Of a stretch of DNA of 64,000 nt, positions 51,374 through 62,969 are shown one piece after another. The DNA lies in NCBI GenBank assembly GCA_018881555.1, contig JACAXG010000064.1, positions 744,001-808,000 of the forward strand. Direction: 5' to 3'. Within the stretch, counting starts at the first letter, position 1; every line of letters starts with the position of its first letter. Below the pieces are notes generated by a model. It had not been told where the DNA came from and made no database searches. It saw only the letters and a program-made list of their open reading frames with translations. This DNA comes from Amblyornis subalaris. Its lineage: Eukaryota; Chordata; Aves; Passeriformes; Ptilonorhynchidae. Made by a program: the position numbers and the translations under genes.

Positions 51374-54299
51374 TGCAACATTTAAATGATGTGGAGATTA
51401 CACAGTGCCAGAACAGAACTGCAGTCATTTTCTGGGAAAACAGTCACTTCTACCTGGTCTGTGGAGGAACTGAATGACAACCAGCAGCCACAGCTCATTC
51501 CCAGAGTTCAAGGCTTTCTGCCCNCCAGACATCAGCTCTGGAACCATTTCTCTCTAAGCTGGCGAAGCCTGGACCAAGCGGAAAATTAGATCTGAGAGTT
51601 TCAGACATTGGATTTGAAAATAAAAAGTTCTGTAAGAGAAAAGGGTTATCTGAATATCTCTGCTGTGCTTCTTGGAGCCAAAATCCAAGATATTGGACTG
51701 TCCTTCAACTAAATGGCAGAAGATCACCACTAAACAAATATTTCATCTCCTCACATCCATGAAAAGTAATTTTTTTCCTTTCATTTCAAGCAAAGGATAA
51801 ATCACTTGGAAATTCTGTCACAGACCTTTTATGCCTTCACAGGAAACCGCAATTAGCCAGCAAATGTGGTGATGAAAGGATGAGTGATCCTATCATCTGT
51901 AACATGAGAGATTGCTAGAAGTTGGAGATGTCACAGAGTTTGGGAAAGGCACCATCGCAGCTGTGGNAGTAGAGCATCAAGGAGCAGCAGGAAGTATCAG
52001 AGGTGACATCAGCTGGGTCACTGCCCAGCTGCAGCTGTTTAAAAAAGCAGCAGTTGTCTGCTGAGCTTTCAACAGACTTCCCAAGCCGTCTGAAAGTCAC
52101 TAGATTTTCAAGTGAGAGTCAAATTCTTAGTAGCTGCACTTAGCCTGGACATTTTCTTAAGCAGCAAAATGTGAAATATTCCACTAAGAATGTTGCCTGA
52201 TGTAACTTGAGTCAGAAGCACAAGAGTTAGATCATCTTCATGGGACTTTTTGTGTTAATATGGCTTTACCCAGTCTGTCAGATATCAGTTATTACTGCAA
52301 AGCACCTCAAGCTTCTCTGCATTCAATACTCAGGTGACTGCCACAGATTCTTTCCAAGTAAATGCATAGGTGCCCTTGTGGCAAGTACCAAGTTCTGCCA
52401 GATGACAAGAAGCTTTGCTTACATTTGTAAGAGGTCCCTACAAGCCACCACAGGGATGAAAAAGGACTCTTTTGATAAGACCAAGCAAGACTTGGAACTA
52501 CTGCTGAGCTGAACTTTTGAAGAATCCAAATAAAATCGTACTCCAGCTATGAAAGTAAAACCAGTCTACAAATTTCCAAGTCTACAAGCTCAACGAACTA
52601 AAAGAATTAGGAACTGTCAGTCAAGATATGACAATTCAGATGCCAGCCCTTTGTCACGGTCTGTGTGCATGAGATATTTTTAACACTGAAGGCCAAGGAG
52701 AAAGAGCTTGCTGTTCTTCTGTGAATATATCACAAACCTGGGAAAAGGTAACCTCAAAAAAAGACAATTCTGAAGCTTTCAGACTGTTCTTTTGAAGGGT
52801 GTCCAAGGTGTTGTCTTGAAGGCTGGAAGCCGTTTTTCATCAGTGACAGAACAGTGGTAATGTACATCTTATATTTTATGCACTTCATACACAACCCAAA
52901 GTCAATAAAGTCATGCAAAAATAGAAATATGAATGTTGTTAATCATCTGGACATGTGACTGTTTTTGAGATCTTTTCACAGGCCTCACTATATCAACTGA
53001 AATCAATGACAAACCAGCCGTATCAACCCATGGTTGAAACAATTCAGACTCATCTCTTTCTGTTTGCAAAGCATTTGAGATTCCTGTGATGACAGTCCTT
53101 TGGTCTAGCATATTTTTAAGTATTCCATAGCTGCCTGTTGTTATCCCTGCAACATATAAGCAGGAACTGTATTTAGGAAGCATGTAGCATCTCTGGAATT
53201 TTTAGGAGAATGTATCTCTCCTGCTTTCCTGTGAAAGCATCACCCATTTTTGCCTGCCAACTATAGTCCAGAATGTAATGGAGACNTTTGGCAAAAATAT
53301 CTCCCCCTGCCGTGATGTCCTACTGAGCAGACATGTTATTTTTTGATTATGCTGTGCTTACTGCCACAAGATCAAATGAGAGCTAAAATGGTATTAATGC
53401 ACTCAATGACATGTTCTTACCAATAAATTCAGTCAAATATAGCAAGATGGAATGACAGAGTCTAGGACAGATGTCCAGGGAGACCTGAGACAAGCGACTC
53501 TNAACAGCTGCTGGTGTGAAATCCAGCATTTGCAACACTTCACAACCCTTCACATTTTGGTAGCAGTGCAAGGACTCGANGACTCATCAGGGTTCAGTAC
53601 AACAAAAAACTTCCTGCCATTTCCACCCTTTGATTCATGTGTCTCCCTGGAGCTCACGANGGATTACATCTATTAAAACCCAAGCTTGGCTGTGGCAACA
53701 TGTGCTTTTGTCTTAGAATGTGCACAAAATNAACAGCAGCTTGGCATGTGCCCTTGTCACCTTTTCCACCTACCCAGTGGTTTGTATGTTCCTGTTTTCT
53801 GCAGTGCTGTCATTAAAANCACTGAAAGTTAACTACAACAGCTATTAAAAGTTTGGCCTTCTAAACATGCAGAAAGCCTAGCTACTACAGTGAACTTCTT
53901 TTCTGTTCCTGCTATATTAACATGGAATATAAAAGTGGTACATGTACAAGAAATCACTTGGTCCTGTTCTCCATCAGGCCCCTCTCACCCGCTAAAACAA
54001 TTCGACCTTACACATTCAGATAAAAAAAATAACCGATTTTTACCTCAGTATTTCTGCTGATGGTGCTCTCACTACCTCATCCTCTGTTTCAGCAAGATTT
54101 TCAAGTTTGTTTAGGCCTGATCTAAGCATCATGCCTATTAAAAACTTTCTGCATACAAAGCAGTAAATTAAATAAGTATGATAAAACTAATTCTGCCAAA
54201 GAGTACTTTCCCTATTTTAAATGTAGGAAGAAAAGACTTAGGGAAGACTCTGGGATAATGTATTTAAGAGGGAAAAGTTACTATGCAGGACCAATTGCA

Positions 54300-54655
54300 G
54301 TCAAAGGCGAGAAGTGAGAATATGAGAGAGAATCAGCCTTGCAGACACCGAGGTCGGAGCAGAAGGAGGGGCAGGANGTGCTCCAGGTACAGGAGCTGAG
54401 GTTCCCCTGCAGCCCATGGAGGGCCATGGGGGAGCAGAGATCCCCTTGCAGCCCGTGGGGAACCCCACACAAGAGCAGGATGCCTGAAGGAGGTGCCCAG
54501 CCCATGCTGGAGCAGACTCCTGGCAGATCCTGNAGACACATGGAAGGAGGAGCTCATGCCAGAACAGGGAAAGAGGGTGAGGAGTCCTCCCCCTGAGAAG
54601 GAAGGAGCAGCAGAGATGTGATGAACTGACCACAGCCCCCATTTATCACTGAACT
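54300..54655 (+). mobile_element. Avian LTR-retroelement fragment, GC-rich
   Basis: Contains the repeated phrase pattern CCCCTGCAGCCCATGGAG and CCCTTGCAGCCCGTGGGG, followed by GGAGTCCTCCCCCTGAGAAG and GATGAACTGACCACAGCCCC, which I recognise as a repeat widespread in songbird and other avian genomes. The high GC content leaves all three minus-strand frames open for more than 80 codons; these are not genes. Edges are approximate. Confidence 0.6.
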
Positions 54656-55930
54656 CACTAGTGCATGTAGAAGCAAACACCTTGGAGAGTGACTGTCATC
54701 ATATACAGGATGAAGGATGCTCCCAGAGGCACTTTGCAATCAAATGAAAAGTGTTATGCTTGCACATGTGGACACAGTATGGGCTCAGAAAGCCACAGAC
54801 AGATGGTAAAATACTCTGACAAACAGATAAAGGANTTTTTGTGTAGGCAACAAGTGATAACCCAGGCACAAAGTACAGAAAACACTTGTTTTGGAAGAGG
54901 AAAGTAATAGAACTCCAAAGGAAAATCACATTTTTGGAGGTCAGCAGCTGCAGCAGGAACTTGTTTGAGTTGGCTGAGTGTGCCCACCAGAAGGATTTAC
55001 CTTTCTCTATTACAGACCAGTTGTGTGTATGATTACNTAAGATTTTCAGGAAAAAGAAACAAGCTCCTTCAGTCTGCATAGCTTACAGGCATTGTCCCCC
55101 GTGACTTCCATTTGAACTGGGATTACACCATCCATTACCCACTTGTGTTCAGGCTAAAAAAGCAGTTGCATCTTGATATTGCTGGGCAACGTCAACTACA
55201 CTATGCCTGCTTGTACAAGTCACTCTTTGGGGACCCTACCTAAGCCCAGAGCTTTTTTCTTGCAAATGGAGGTCACAGAAAGCAATAAGAGGTCTTCACA
55301 AAATCAGCTACAAGGCCTGTTCACAGTAGCCTCAACACACTGCAAAAAGCAGCAAAACCAGGCAGCTTTCATGTAGTTACTAAGAACAAGAGAGTGATTT
55401 ATCAGTGGTGGAAGGAGATTGCTGTTCCTCTTAAAGTGCTGGGAGACCCCAGCCACAGTGCCATTCCCATCCTCTTCACCAAGGAGCTGGAAATCCAATG
55501 TCATTTATTCAGTGCAAATCCCCCACAATTTTCTCCATTAAAACTCATTTAAAACATTATCAATGCTTATGTTGTTGGCAGCCAGAGCACTAGTGAACAC
55601 CAGTTGTCAGTAGAGATGAGATGCTGAAAGGCAGAAAACCACAAACATCCCTTTGCTTCCTTAAGGATCAGCTGCTTCCCAGCAGCATCCAGAGCATTCG
55701 TTTCACAGCACAATGCCAGAAAATAAGAGGGGAAAAAAGATACAATACAAAATAACCCAAAATCTGGGTATAAATAAGATGTATAAATAAATTCATATTC
55801 AGCAGTCCAAAATATTATAAAGTAATTGAACTATATCACAACCAAAAGGGAATTCACTGTTTGCTGGAGAAGCTGACCTATAGTTAACACTGACTTGGGC
55901 AGAAGAACCCATCACTTCTCCTGTAGTAAA

Positions 55931-56060
55931 ATCATAGAATCATAACATCATAGAGTAGCTTGGGTTGGAAGGGACCTTAAATACCACCTAATTCCAACTC
56001 CCCTGCCATGGGCAGGTACAACCTCCACTAGATCAGCTGCACCCAACTCGCCTTGAACAG
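55931..56060 (-). mobile_element. CR1 LINE 3' terminal fragment next to the vWA exon
   Basis: Reverse orientation: ATCATAGAATCATAACATC, TTGGGTTGGAAGGGACC, CCATGGGCAGGTACAACC. It ends about 140 bases from the donor side of the vWA exon. Confidence 0.92.
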
Positions 56061-56198
56061 TGATGTCTTACAGAGTGGAACTGAGCAGAAGACACAAAAA
56101 TAAAGAATCATAGGCACAAAAGAAAACAATCACAGCTTTTCATACCTATATGCTAACTGATCCTATTCTAATTCTGCAGAAAAGGGAGCTCTACTTAC

Positions 56199-56765
56199 TC
56201 TCACAGAGACGTCTCCTCAGCTTCCCCCGAATTTTATCGATGGCGTTGTAATCGGAGACATGGAACACGTGAGCAGACTTGGGCTCTGAAGCAATCTCAT
56301 CAAGTTCCTCTTTTAAGGCTTCTCCAACACCCACAGCAAAAATCCTAATCCCAGCCTGATGGGCTGCAGTGGCTGGATCCAAGACAAAATCCTGGCTCCT
56401 TCCGTCAGTCAAAAGGATAGCCACTTTTTTAACAGTTCGGTCACTAAGTCTCCCACCAGCTTCTTTGGAAAAACTGTAGGTGGTGATGTACCTGAGAGCA
56501 TCTCCAGTGTTCGTGTTACCCCCATAATACTGAATCTTTCGTGCAGCCTCTTTGATTTCCTCGCGGGTTTTGTACTTTCCCAGGTCGAACTCCGTGGTTG
56601 GACGATCACTGTATCGCACCACACCCACGCGGGTTTTGTCCGGGCCGATCTCAAAAGTTTCCACCAAATTAGACACCCACTGCCGGACTTTCTCAAAATC
56701 TTCTTTTCCAACGCTGGAGGAGGCATCCAAGAGGAAGACAAGGTCNTAGTGAACACTCTTGCAGC
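56199..56765 (-). CDS. COL22A1: COL22A1 von Willebrand factor A domain exon
   Basis: A 567-base exon encodes the complete vWA domain, about residues 34-221 of the predicted protein. It opens with Cys34 and closes with Cys220, the usual bracketing pair. The metal-ion-dependent adhesion site is complete: DASSS (Asp46, Ser48, Ser50), a threonine in the GGNTNTG turn (about 117) and the TDG aspartate (about 153). In FACIT collagens and matrilins such domains mediate matrix protein binding. The acceptor reads CCACTCTTGCAG with a likely branch sequence CTTAAC about 27 bases upstream. The donor is a strong A|GTAAGT (GT at 56198-56197). Both ends are phase 1, so the exon is a symmetric module. The identification as COL22A1 rather than another vWA collagen rests on recalled similarity (SSVGKEDFEKVRQW, SEPKSAHVFHVSD) and on the neighbouring exons. 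One N at 56746 leaves codon 39 as TAN, expected to be tyrosine. Confidence 0.93.
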
Positions 56766-58460
56766 CTGCAAGAGTGGCAGAAAACATTGTTAAGAGGAGA
56801 TGAATGCAGACATACCAAATATTCCCTAGGCACGGCTCCCCAGTGAGCAATTTGGAGGAGGTGGCAAACTCTTTCCCTATCCTGCAGACAAAGAACAGAT
56901 TCTCAGCCTTTCTTCCTTGTGATTCACCTCATCTGTTTCAGGACATCTANAGACCAGCACACACTTCCCTTTGAAATGCAAACCCTTTCTCTTCCTGTGC
57001 TTCCNACTACCTCTGCTCAATCCTTCACCTACACCCCCTGCATGCACATGAAGCTCTTTTTCTCTGACTTCATTGCAGTGCCTTTGCTCAGGCAATGCTC
57101 TGAAATGACCTGGACAGATCAAGAGCCCTGCCCTGACCTTGCNTGTGCCAATCCTGACCCTGAGTAATGAAGCTTTCGTGTTCCCTCTTGCATTAGTGTT
57201 ATGATTCATTTATGCTTAGCTAGGAGCAGTTCTTTTGCTNAGCATGATAAGCTGTTGAAGCAACGCTATAACAAGATTATTTCAATTTTGAAGCTTTCTG
57301 CCACTGACTATTGACTAAAGAATGACTCAGAATTTTGGGATGCGTTCCTCAACAACAAAGGGCAGCTGCCTTGTAAGGGAAAAGTCCACTCATCCCCACA
57401 ACCAAGCCTTTGCCTCCAACCATGACATTTGCAAAATGAAGCCTGTTGAATCCAAAACACAAATGTCTTTTAATTGCAACTTGCTTGCCCTATCAGGCCA
57501 GACTGGTTGTATATTTGTCAGACACTTGCCAAAAAAAGTAGATCTCCCAGGAGATGTTTTTAGCTGTTTCTGAATACGTGCAGGTCGGGAGGCAGTAGAT
57601 CCATAAACATCCCACAGATGCCCAATATTTATCAACATAATGCCCCAACTGGACAAAATATATATATGAATATATGAATGTTTATTTAAATCAGTGTTAT
57701 AGATTATGATCCCTAATAAATTATGAGTTTTAAGATTGAAAGTTGCTCNGCAGTTTGGTCACAGCCAATAAAACCAACTCTTACTTCTCCAGCAGTTTTT
57801 GTCTCATGTTGTCTCACAAAGTACAACTGCATGTTTGAACCNCTGCTAAAATGACATATTCCTACTGAATTCCAGCATTTGAACCTNCAGGAAGGTCACA
57901 AAGTCTTCTCCGACACCCAAATTTTTACATAANTTAGCTCTGGTGCTTTTGCTCATCNTGTGACCTTGCCCTGAATNGAAGAATTCCAGAAGAGCTCACT
58001 GCACTGGAGAGGAGGGAGTGGGCAGCTCAGCTACATGGAGAGGATTTGCCTTCAGAGCAGAGTAAAAGCATTACAGGCAGGCATTACAAAACAGTAGGTC
58101 AGTGCTCATGGTGTTGCAGGATGGCCACGAGAGTGATTGAATGTACACCTGGAGTGTGGCAGGTGGAGANTAGAAATGAGCATCATCTGCTGCTGTGTTG
58201 ACTTCTGCAGCAGAGCACATCCTAGCACATCCCAGGTGCTGCAGGGCCTATGGGAACAACCTGTGCACATGGGATTGGGATCAGACTGGGATCAGCCCAT
58301 CCACATAGGATCTCTTTGGAAACACCCTGGTTTAATCCCAGCTGACAACTAAGTACCACACAGGCGCTCACTCACTGCCCTCAGCAGGACTGGGGGGAAG
58401 AGAATTGAAAAGGCGAAAGTGGGAAAATTCATGGGTTGAGATAAGGAATCTTAATAATTG

Positions 58461-58506
58461 AAATAAAATAAAATAAAATAAAATAAAATAAAATAAAATA
58501 AAATAA
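58461..58506 (+). repeat. (AAAAT)n pentanucleotide repeat
   Basis: About nine perfect AAAAT/AAATA units, abutting the LTR fragment that follows. Confidence 0.95.
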
Positions 58507-58507
58507 T

Positions 58508-58945
58508 AAGAAGAAAAAGAGGAAGTTGTAATGAAAAGCAAAATAGCAAAGAGAGAGAAGTAAAACCCAAGAAAGAGGAGTGATGCAAATGAAAACAGTT
58601 GCTCACCACTCACTGATTCACAGACAGTCCCTAAGCAGCAGTTTCCAGCCAAATATCACCCCAGTTTTATTTGTGAACATGGCACCATATGGTTTGGAAT
58701 ATCCCTTTCGTCAGTTGGGGGCAGCTGTCCCAACTGTGTCCCCTCCCAATTTCTTCTGCTCCCGCAGCCTCCTCGCTGGTGTGAGGAAGAATAAAAAAGG
58801 CCTTGGCTCTGTGTAAGCTCTTCTCAGCAGTAACAAAAACATCCCTGTGTTATCAACACGATTTCCAGCATAAATCCAAAGCACAGCCCCATACCAGCTA
58901 CTGTGAAGAAAATTAACTCTATCCCAGCCGAAACTTGCATGTGGG
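58508..58945 (+). mobile_element. Avian endogenous-retrovirus LTR fragment
   Basis: The segments AGTGATGCAAATGAAAACAG, GAATATCCCTTT, CAGCTGTCCCAACTGTGTCC, and then CTCAGCAGTAACAAAAACATC through GAAAATTAACTCTATCCC follow the order of a common avian LTR family. It shares its last 130 bases with the piece at 43911-44039. The left boundary merges with an AAAAT tract and is uncertain. Confidence 0.68.
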
Positions 58946-60398
58946 ACTGTGTTCTGTGATGGCATTTTGTGAGTGAGGGAGTGCTTGTGTCTAATCCCAG
59001 AGCAAGAAAAGTCTGTCTGGAAAAACTCTCTTGAAGGCAATATGAGAGTGGAGGTGATGGTATAAATCATTTTATATTATGGCATGTAAGTTACATTACA
59101 TTACGTCTGTGTCTATCAGCCAGACTCTCAACTGTGGTTCTGCTCGATTTTTGGAGAATATAAAGGATTAATGGTAAAAGGAAAGAAAGAAGTCTACACT
59201 TCCCCACCTCGCCCCCCAAATTCATTATTATATTAATCTATTCTATCTGAAAGACTGTTAATTAGGTGAGACTAACAAGAGAGCAAAACCCACAAGGTAC
59301 AGACTTTCCCGTTACTTATTTTAATGACTCTCAGCAGGTGAGACAACTGCAATTTCAAAACAAACAGAACAGACAGAATGAATCCTGTCTGTGTTCAAGG
59401 GCAATGAGCCTTAAAACAAGGGGGAGTTAAGGTTTAAAAAGTGATGCCNGTTCAAGGCAGTATTGCAGGGAAGAAAAACATGGTCTTTCAGGATCATTTT
59501 CTTGGAGTTAGTGGTTCTTTGCTTACAGTCCTGATGGAAGTGAGATGAAATGCTGCAGAAATGCTTTTAGTAAATATTAATCTGCATTTTTAGCACTCCA
59601 ATGTCCACTGCTGGACAAAATTGATTGTTTTCCAAGAATGCCATAACAGAACTTTTTACTGGCAGAAACAATTCAGTTCATGTTGAGGGAATATGTGAGA
59701 TAATGCATAGCAAGCAAAATTTCCGTTTTATAATTGCAGAAATACTCTCTGGGAGCATGATTCAAGGAGTTGTGTTCGTCTACTCAGACACTGAAACACC
59801 TGTTTTGCAATATTTTCATTAAAAATAGCTCACAAACAAGCCATAAGCCCAAAATTATTTAAAGTAAGCACAGAATGAACATATAAATGGCACCACTATA
59901 TTCTTCCTNTGACAGGCCCAGAAGCAGAAAAAAAAGGTGAGATTTCACTTTGTTTGGTTACGAAGTATTTATTCCTGTTAAATTTCATCCAAAAAGCCAT
60001 AGAGAGATCACATAAGAAGGCTGTAAAACAGCTATTCCTTAAACTGACAGAAGGTCTAAAAAAGCCTTTTCTTTCTTATATATCACCCAAGCCTACAGAA
60101 TAGCAGCTTTCCCAGAAAAAGACAGAAAACTTCCATCTCAAAATGCCTTTGGGCTCTTATAAAAGAATTGTGTGGGTCTACAACNGTTTTTAATTTGAGG
60201 TGTGGCATCATTGGCACCAGATAATTCCACTCTTGCTTCCAGACAAAAACCAACGTGTCCTTGTCAAGGATCCCCATAAGAACTGTCCCTCAGCTACACC
60301 ATCCCCCAGTGCATTCAGTGGCATTTGAGGGAGAGTATTCATCAGCCCAGGCCAAAAGCTGTGCCAGGGACCATGCTAGCAACCAGACAGCAGAGAAA

Positions 60399-60538
60399 CA
60401 CAGTATCCTAGAGTCATTTAGGTTGGAAAAGACCTTTAAGATTATCAACTTCAACCATTAACCCAGCACTGCTAAGTCCACCACTAAACNATGNCCCTAA
60501 GCACCACATCAACACATCTTTTAAATACCTTGAACCAA
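60399..60538 (-). mobile_element. CR1 LINE 3' terminal fragment
   Basis: Reverse orientation: TTTAGGTTGGAAAAGACC, CAACCATTAACCCAGCAC, CCACTAAAC. It lies in the intron after the signal-peptide exon. Confidence 0.88.
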
Positions 60539-60940
60539 GCGAGGGTATGAACAGCTCCCTGGCCCTNTTTAGCTCACAGGAAAGTCACAGCCAGACAGAA
60601 GATTCACCAGGTCTCACATGACACCCACAGAAGGTGATGGGAGACATGATTTCCATGCCAATGTGGGGTAGATGGAACATATGCAGAGTAAACTGTGGTG
60701 AGCTGCTCTTCTTGCTGTGGTTAGCTGAGCTAAACTTTCTAAGCCTGCAACAGAGCAAGAGATCCCAGGTAAATCATACCCTTGATCCCTGAGCTTTCTC
60801 CATCCCCNAGGTCTATTTTACGTATTTCCAGCAGTGAATGTCTTGGGTTGTTTACAGTTTTCCTCCTGGTACTGATGGCTTCCCAGCCTTGGGAGAGCCC
60901 CAGCAGCTCCAGGGCACGAGGCAGAGAACTGAACGCGTAC

Positions 60941-61037
60941 CTGCTCTTTGTGCCTCGACTCTCTCCCTGCTGAACACGAACGTGAGAAGAACCAAGAGAT
61001 GGGGCACACGGCATCTTCCCATGATGGACGTATCCAT
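60941..61037 (-). CDS. COL22A1: COL22A1 first coding exon (signal peptide), coding part
   Basis: Encodes the N-terminus of collagen XXII alpha-1: 32 complete codons plus one base. The first ATG (61037-61035) has G at -3 and G at +4, a good Kozak context. A second in-frame ATG six codons in (61022-61020) is also strong. A basic residue cluster is followed by a hydrophobic core (LLVLLTFVF, about residues 14-22) and then a polar region ending in EAQRA, as expected for a secretory signal peptide. The AQRAG-C junction with the next exon matches what I recall of human COL22A1. The exon ends G|GTACGC (GT at 60940-60939), phase 1, and the next exon supplies GC to complete glycine 33. The product would enter the secretory pathway and be deposited in the extracellular matrix. 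The core is less leucine-rich than I recall for the human signal, but a signal peptide is expected to diverge. Confidence 0.82.
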
Positions 61038-61105
61038 GTCTCCTTTCTCACATCAGCTCGCCTTTTCTCCGTGGTGGGAAGCTTGCTGGAAATCCAACCC
61101 GCAGC
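61038..61105 (-). other. COL22A1: COL22A1 5'UTR portion of the signal-peptide exon, with acceptor site
   Basis: Sixty-eight untranslated bases precede the ATG. The exon starts after an acceptor on the minus strand: a pyrimidine-rich run ending TTTCCCTTTCCAG, with the AG at 61107-61106. This implies at least one further upstream non-coding exon. The UTR contains a minimal upstream ORF, ATG directly followed by TGA, at 61053-61048. An alternative AG lies about 15 bases inside the exon. Confidence 0.65.
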
Positions 61106-62969
61106 CTGGAAAGGGAAATAAAGAGCAAGTGTTATCTCACAGAAACACAAACGGCAGTAATGATGCAAGTCATGAGAGCAACGTTTTGGAGAGTCGTCTC
61201 TTCTGCCTGTCATTTTACTTGACTAGACATAAACTGCTCAGACAAAGAGGCAGGAGTTCACCTACTTTTCAAAAGCTATACTCGTTCACTGGCTCTATTC
61301 ACTGTGAAGCGGCTGAATGGAAACAGGAGAGAGATTACCAGATTATTATACTTTAATTGAGCCCACTGCCAACTACACAATCAGCGCACTGGAGTGGAAA
61401 CCATTCCTGACCTGGCCCTCCCACGCATTCATCATTAGGAGATACACAGCGCAGAGCCCAGATACAAACCACTACAAATCTCACACGCCCACCCGTTGCC
61501 ATTTCACCCATTGCTGCTTTCAGTGCTGGAGCCCCAGAAGAAACAAACACTAAAAATATGCTGCTGTTTTCCTGGATGTATTTGTTGCCATCGGTCCTTC
61601 TTTGTAGGAATAAACTCAGCAGTTTCAAAACACATCTTTCAGCTATTTAGCTTAAAGAAGTGCAAATGCTCAATGTTACCTTCAATACTAGGTCTTTGGT
61701 TTGAGTTGACTTTGAGCGGAGTCATTGAAGTTAGATGGTATTGTAACAAGCCAGGCAAAGTGGCTGGGCTGTTGAAAGTTAAGATGTGTTTTCTAACACC
61801 ACATCAAAACTTTCAAAAAAAAAATCTGTTATTAACTTATTGCTCTTGCTTTATTATTTTTTGTTATATCATAAAGTCATTGCAGTTTGATCTACTGTTT
61901 ACACACAGAGAGGGGAGAAACCAGCTTCCACTCTGCAGCTCTCACTGCCTAAGGCATTATTTCAAAAAACTTTCTCCCAGCTCCCAACTCCTTCTTTTCC
62001 TCTTTAATGATTCTAATGATTTCTTTATCCATTTTCTTGAGTAAGTTCTGCCTTCTCAGTCTTTTAACATGCATGTCTGCTGCTCACTGTGGATAGCTGG
62101 GTAGAAGTCATGAAGGGGACACTGTGATGCAGATCATTGCTGCAGGGTCGATTATGCATTCTAGGATATTCCTTTTCAAAGCAATAAAGTTCTGTGGGAA
62201 TCACAGACAAAAAGAATGGTGGCGTCAGCATTTGCTCAAAACCCGTTTTGATCAGTCAAATGTTGGGCCTATCTCTACCTCATATCTCAGCATGTTATGC
62301 TGGTTTAGGAAACTAAAAAAGGGGAAATCTTATGAAGTTGTCGAGATGTCTCTATAAATCCTTATTCCCATGAAAAAATATAGGCTCTTTTCAAAAGATA
62401 AAATACTGGCTATTTTCAGAAGTCCCTATCATATGCAGACAAGGAGAAAAGAAATACATATAATAAATCCTTCACTGCAAATAAAATTTGGAAGTATCTG
62501 CCAGCAGTGAAACATAAATACAAGAAAGATTAAAAAAAAGAGTCATATTTATTCGTGTACCAACCCTAAATGCAAAGTACACGAACAGGTGGTGTAGTTT
62601 ACACCTCAGCCAGACGATGTCCCTACCAGACAGTGAGGTGTTCAGGTTTGAGCCAGCTGGAAAAGGCTGAAGGGTAAAAAAGGCATGAAAATGCAACTGT
62701 GCCCTACAGGAGTTAGAATTTCTTTCTAAATAAGTATGTTATTGAAATACCGATCAGCAGCCGCCTGCAGAGGGATCAGGACAGGCATTACTTAAAATAT
62801 CTGTGGAAGCCTTCAGCCCAAGGTTNTTGCTCCCCTAGATTTTTTTAGGAAACATTGTTTTCGGGTACTAGTGATGGGACAGCAGGTTGGTGGCAGCAGC
62901 AAGAGCTGGGAAACCAGATCTGCCGAGCAACATCCTGCGCTTCCACTGCCGAGAGCTCAAAGCGTCCTT
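61106..62969 (-). other. Upstream intron of COL22A1 (between an unplaced first exon and the signal-peptide exon)
   Basis: Because the signal-peptide exon begins with an acceptor, this stretch is probably intron. A plus-strand open frame of 182 codons at 61496-62044 has low-complexity, cysteine- and phenylalanine-rich sequence with no family resemblance, so I regard it as chance. No repeat was recognised. Several weak minus-strand donor-like sites exist, but none stands out. Confidence 0.5.

Larger units (their letters stand above)
22140..56198 (-). other. COL22A1: COL22A1 intron of about 34.1 kb
   Basis: The largest intron in the window, between the vWA exon and the 75-base linker exon. It carries CR1 copies at 23044-23499, 24905-25215, 27242-27581, 34065-34293, 36596-36914, 37708-38176, 39862-40295, 44110-44330, 46890-47040, 50941-51373 and 55931-56060, LTR pieces at 43911-44039, 47270-47861 and 54300-54655, and a GC-rich island at 35370-36060. 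The intervening stretches (25220-27240, 27590-34060, 40300-43900, 47870-50940, 51380-54290) show no gene, only short chance ORFs on both strands. Confidence 0.75.
56766..60940 (-). other. COL22A1: COL22A1 intron of about 4.2 kb
   Basis: Separates the signal-peptide exon from the vWA exon. It holds an avian LTR piece with an adjacent (AAAAT)n tract (58461-58945) and a short CR1 (60399-60538). The remainder is unassigned. Isolated N bases are dense between about 56950 and 58170. Confidence 0.75.

Noticed and set aside
54281..54680. Three overlapping minus-strand frames of 86-115 codons and one plus-strand frame
   Set aside because: All follow from a GC-rich avian LTR-type repeat; open in every minus frame, no conserved protein.
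60838..61356. Plus-strand open frame of 172 codons
   Set aside because: It is antisense to the signal-peptide exon, which has a matching acceptor, donor, phase and recognisable peptide on the minus strand.
61496..62044. Plus-strand open frame of 182 codons, one of the longest in the window
   Set aside because: Cysteine-, phenylalanine- and leucine-rich with no domain, no conserved motif and no promoter or splice context; it lies in a probable COL22A1 intron on the opposite strand.
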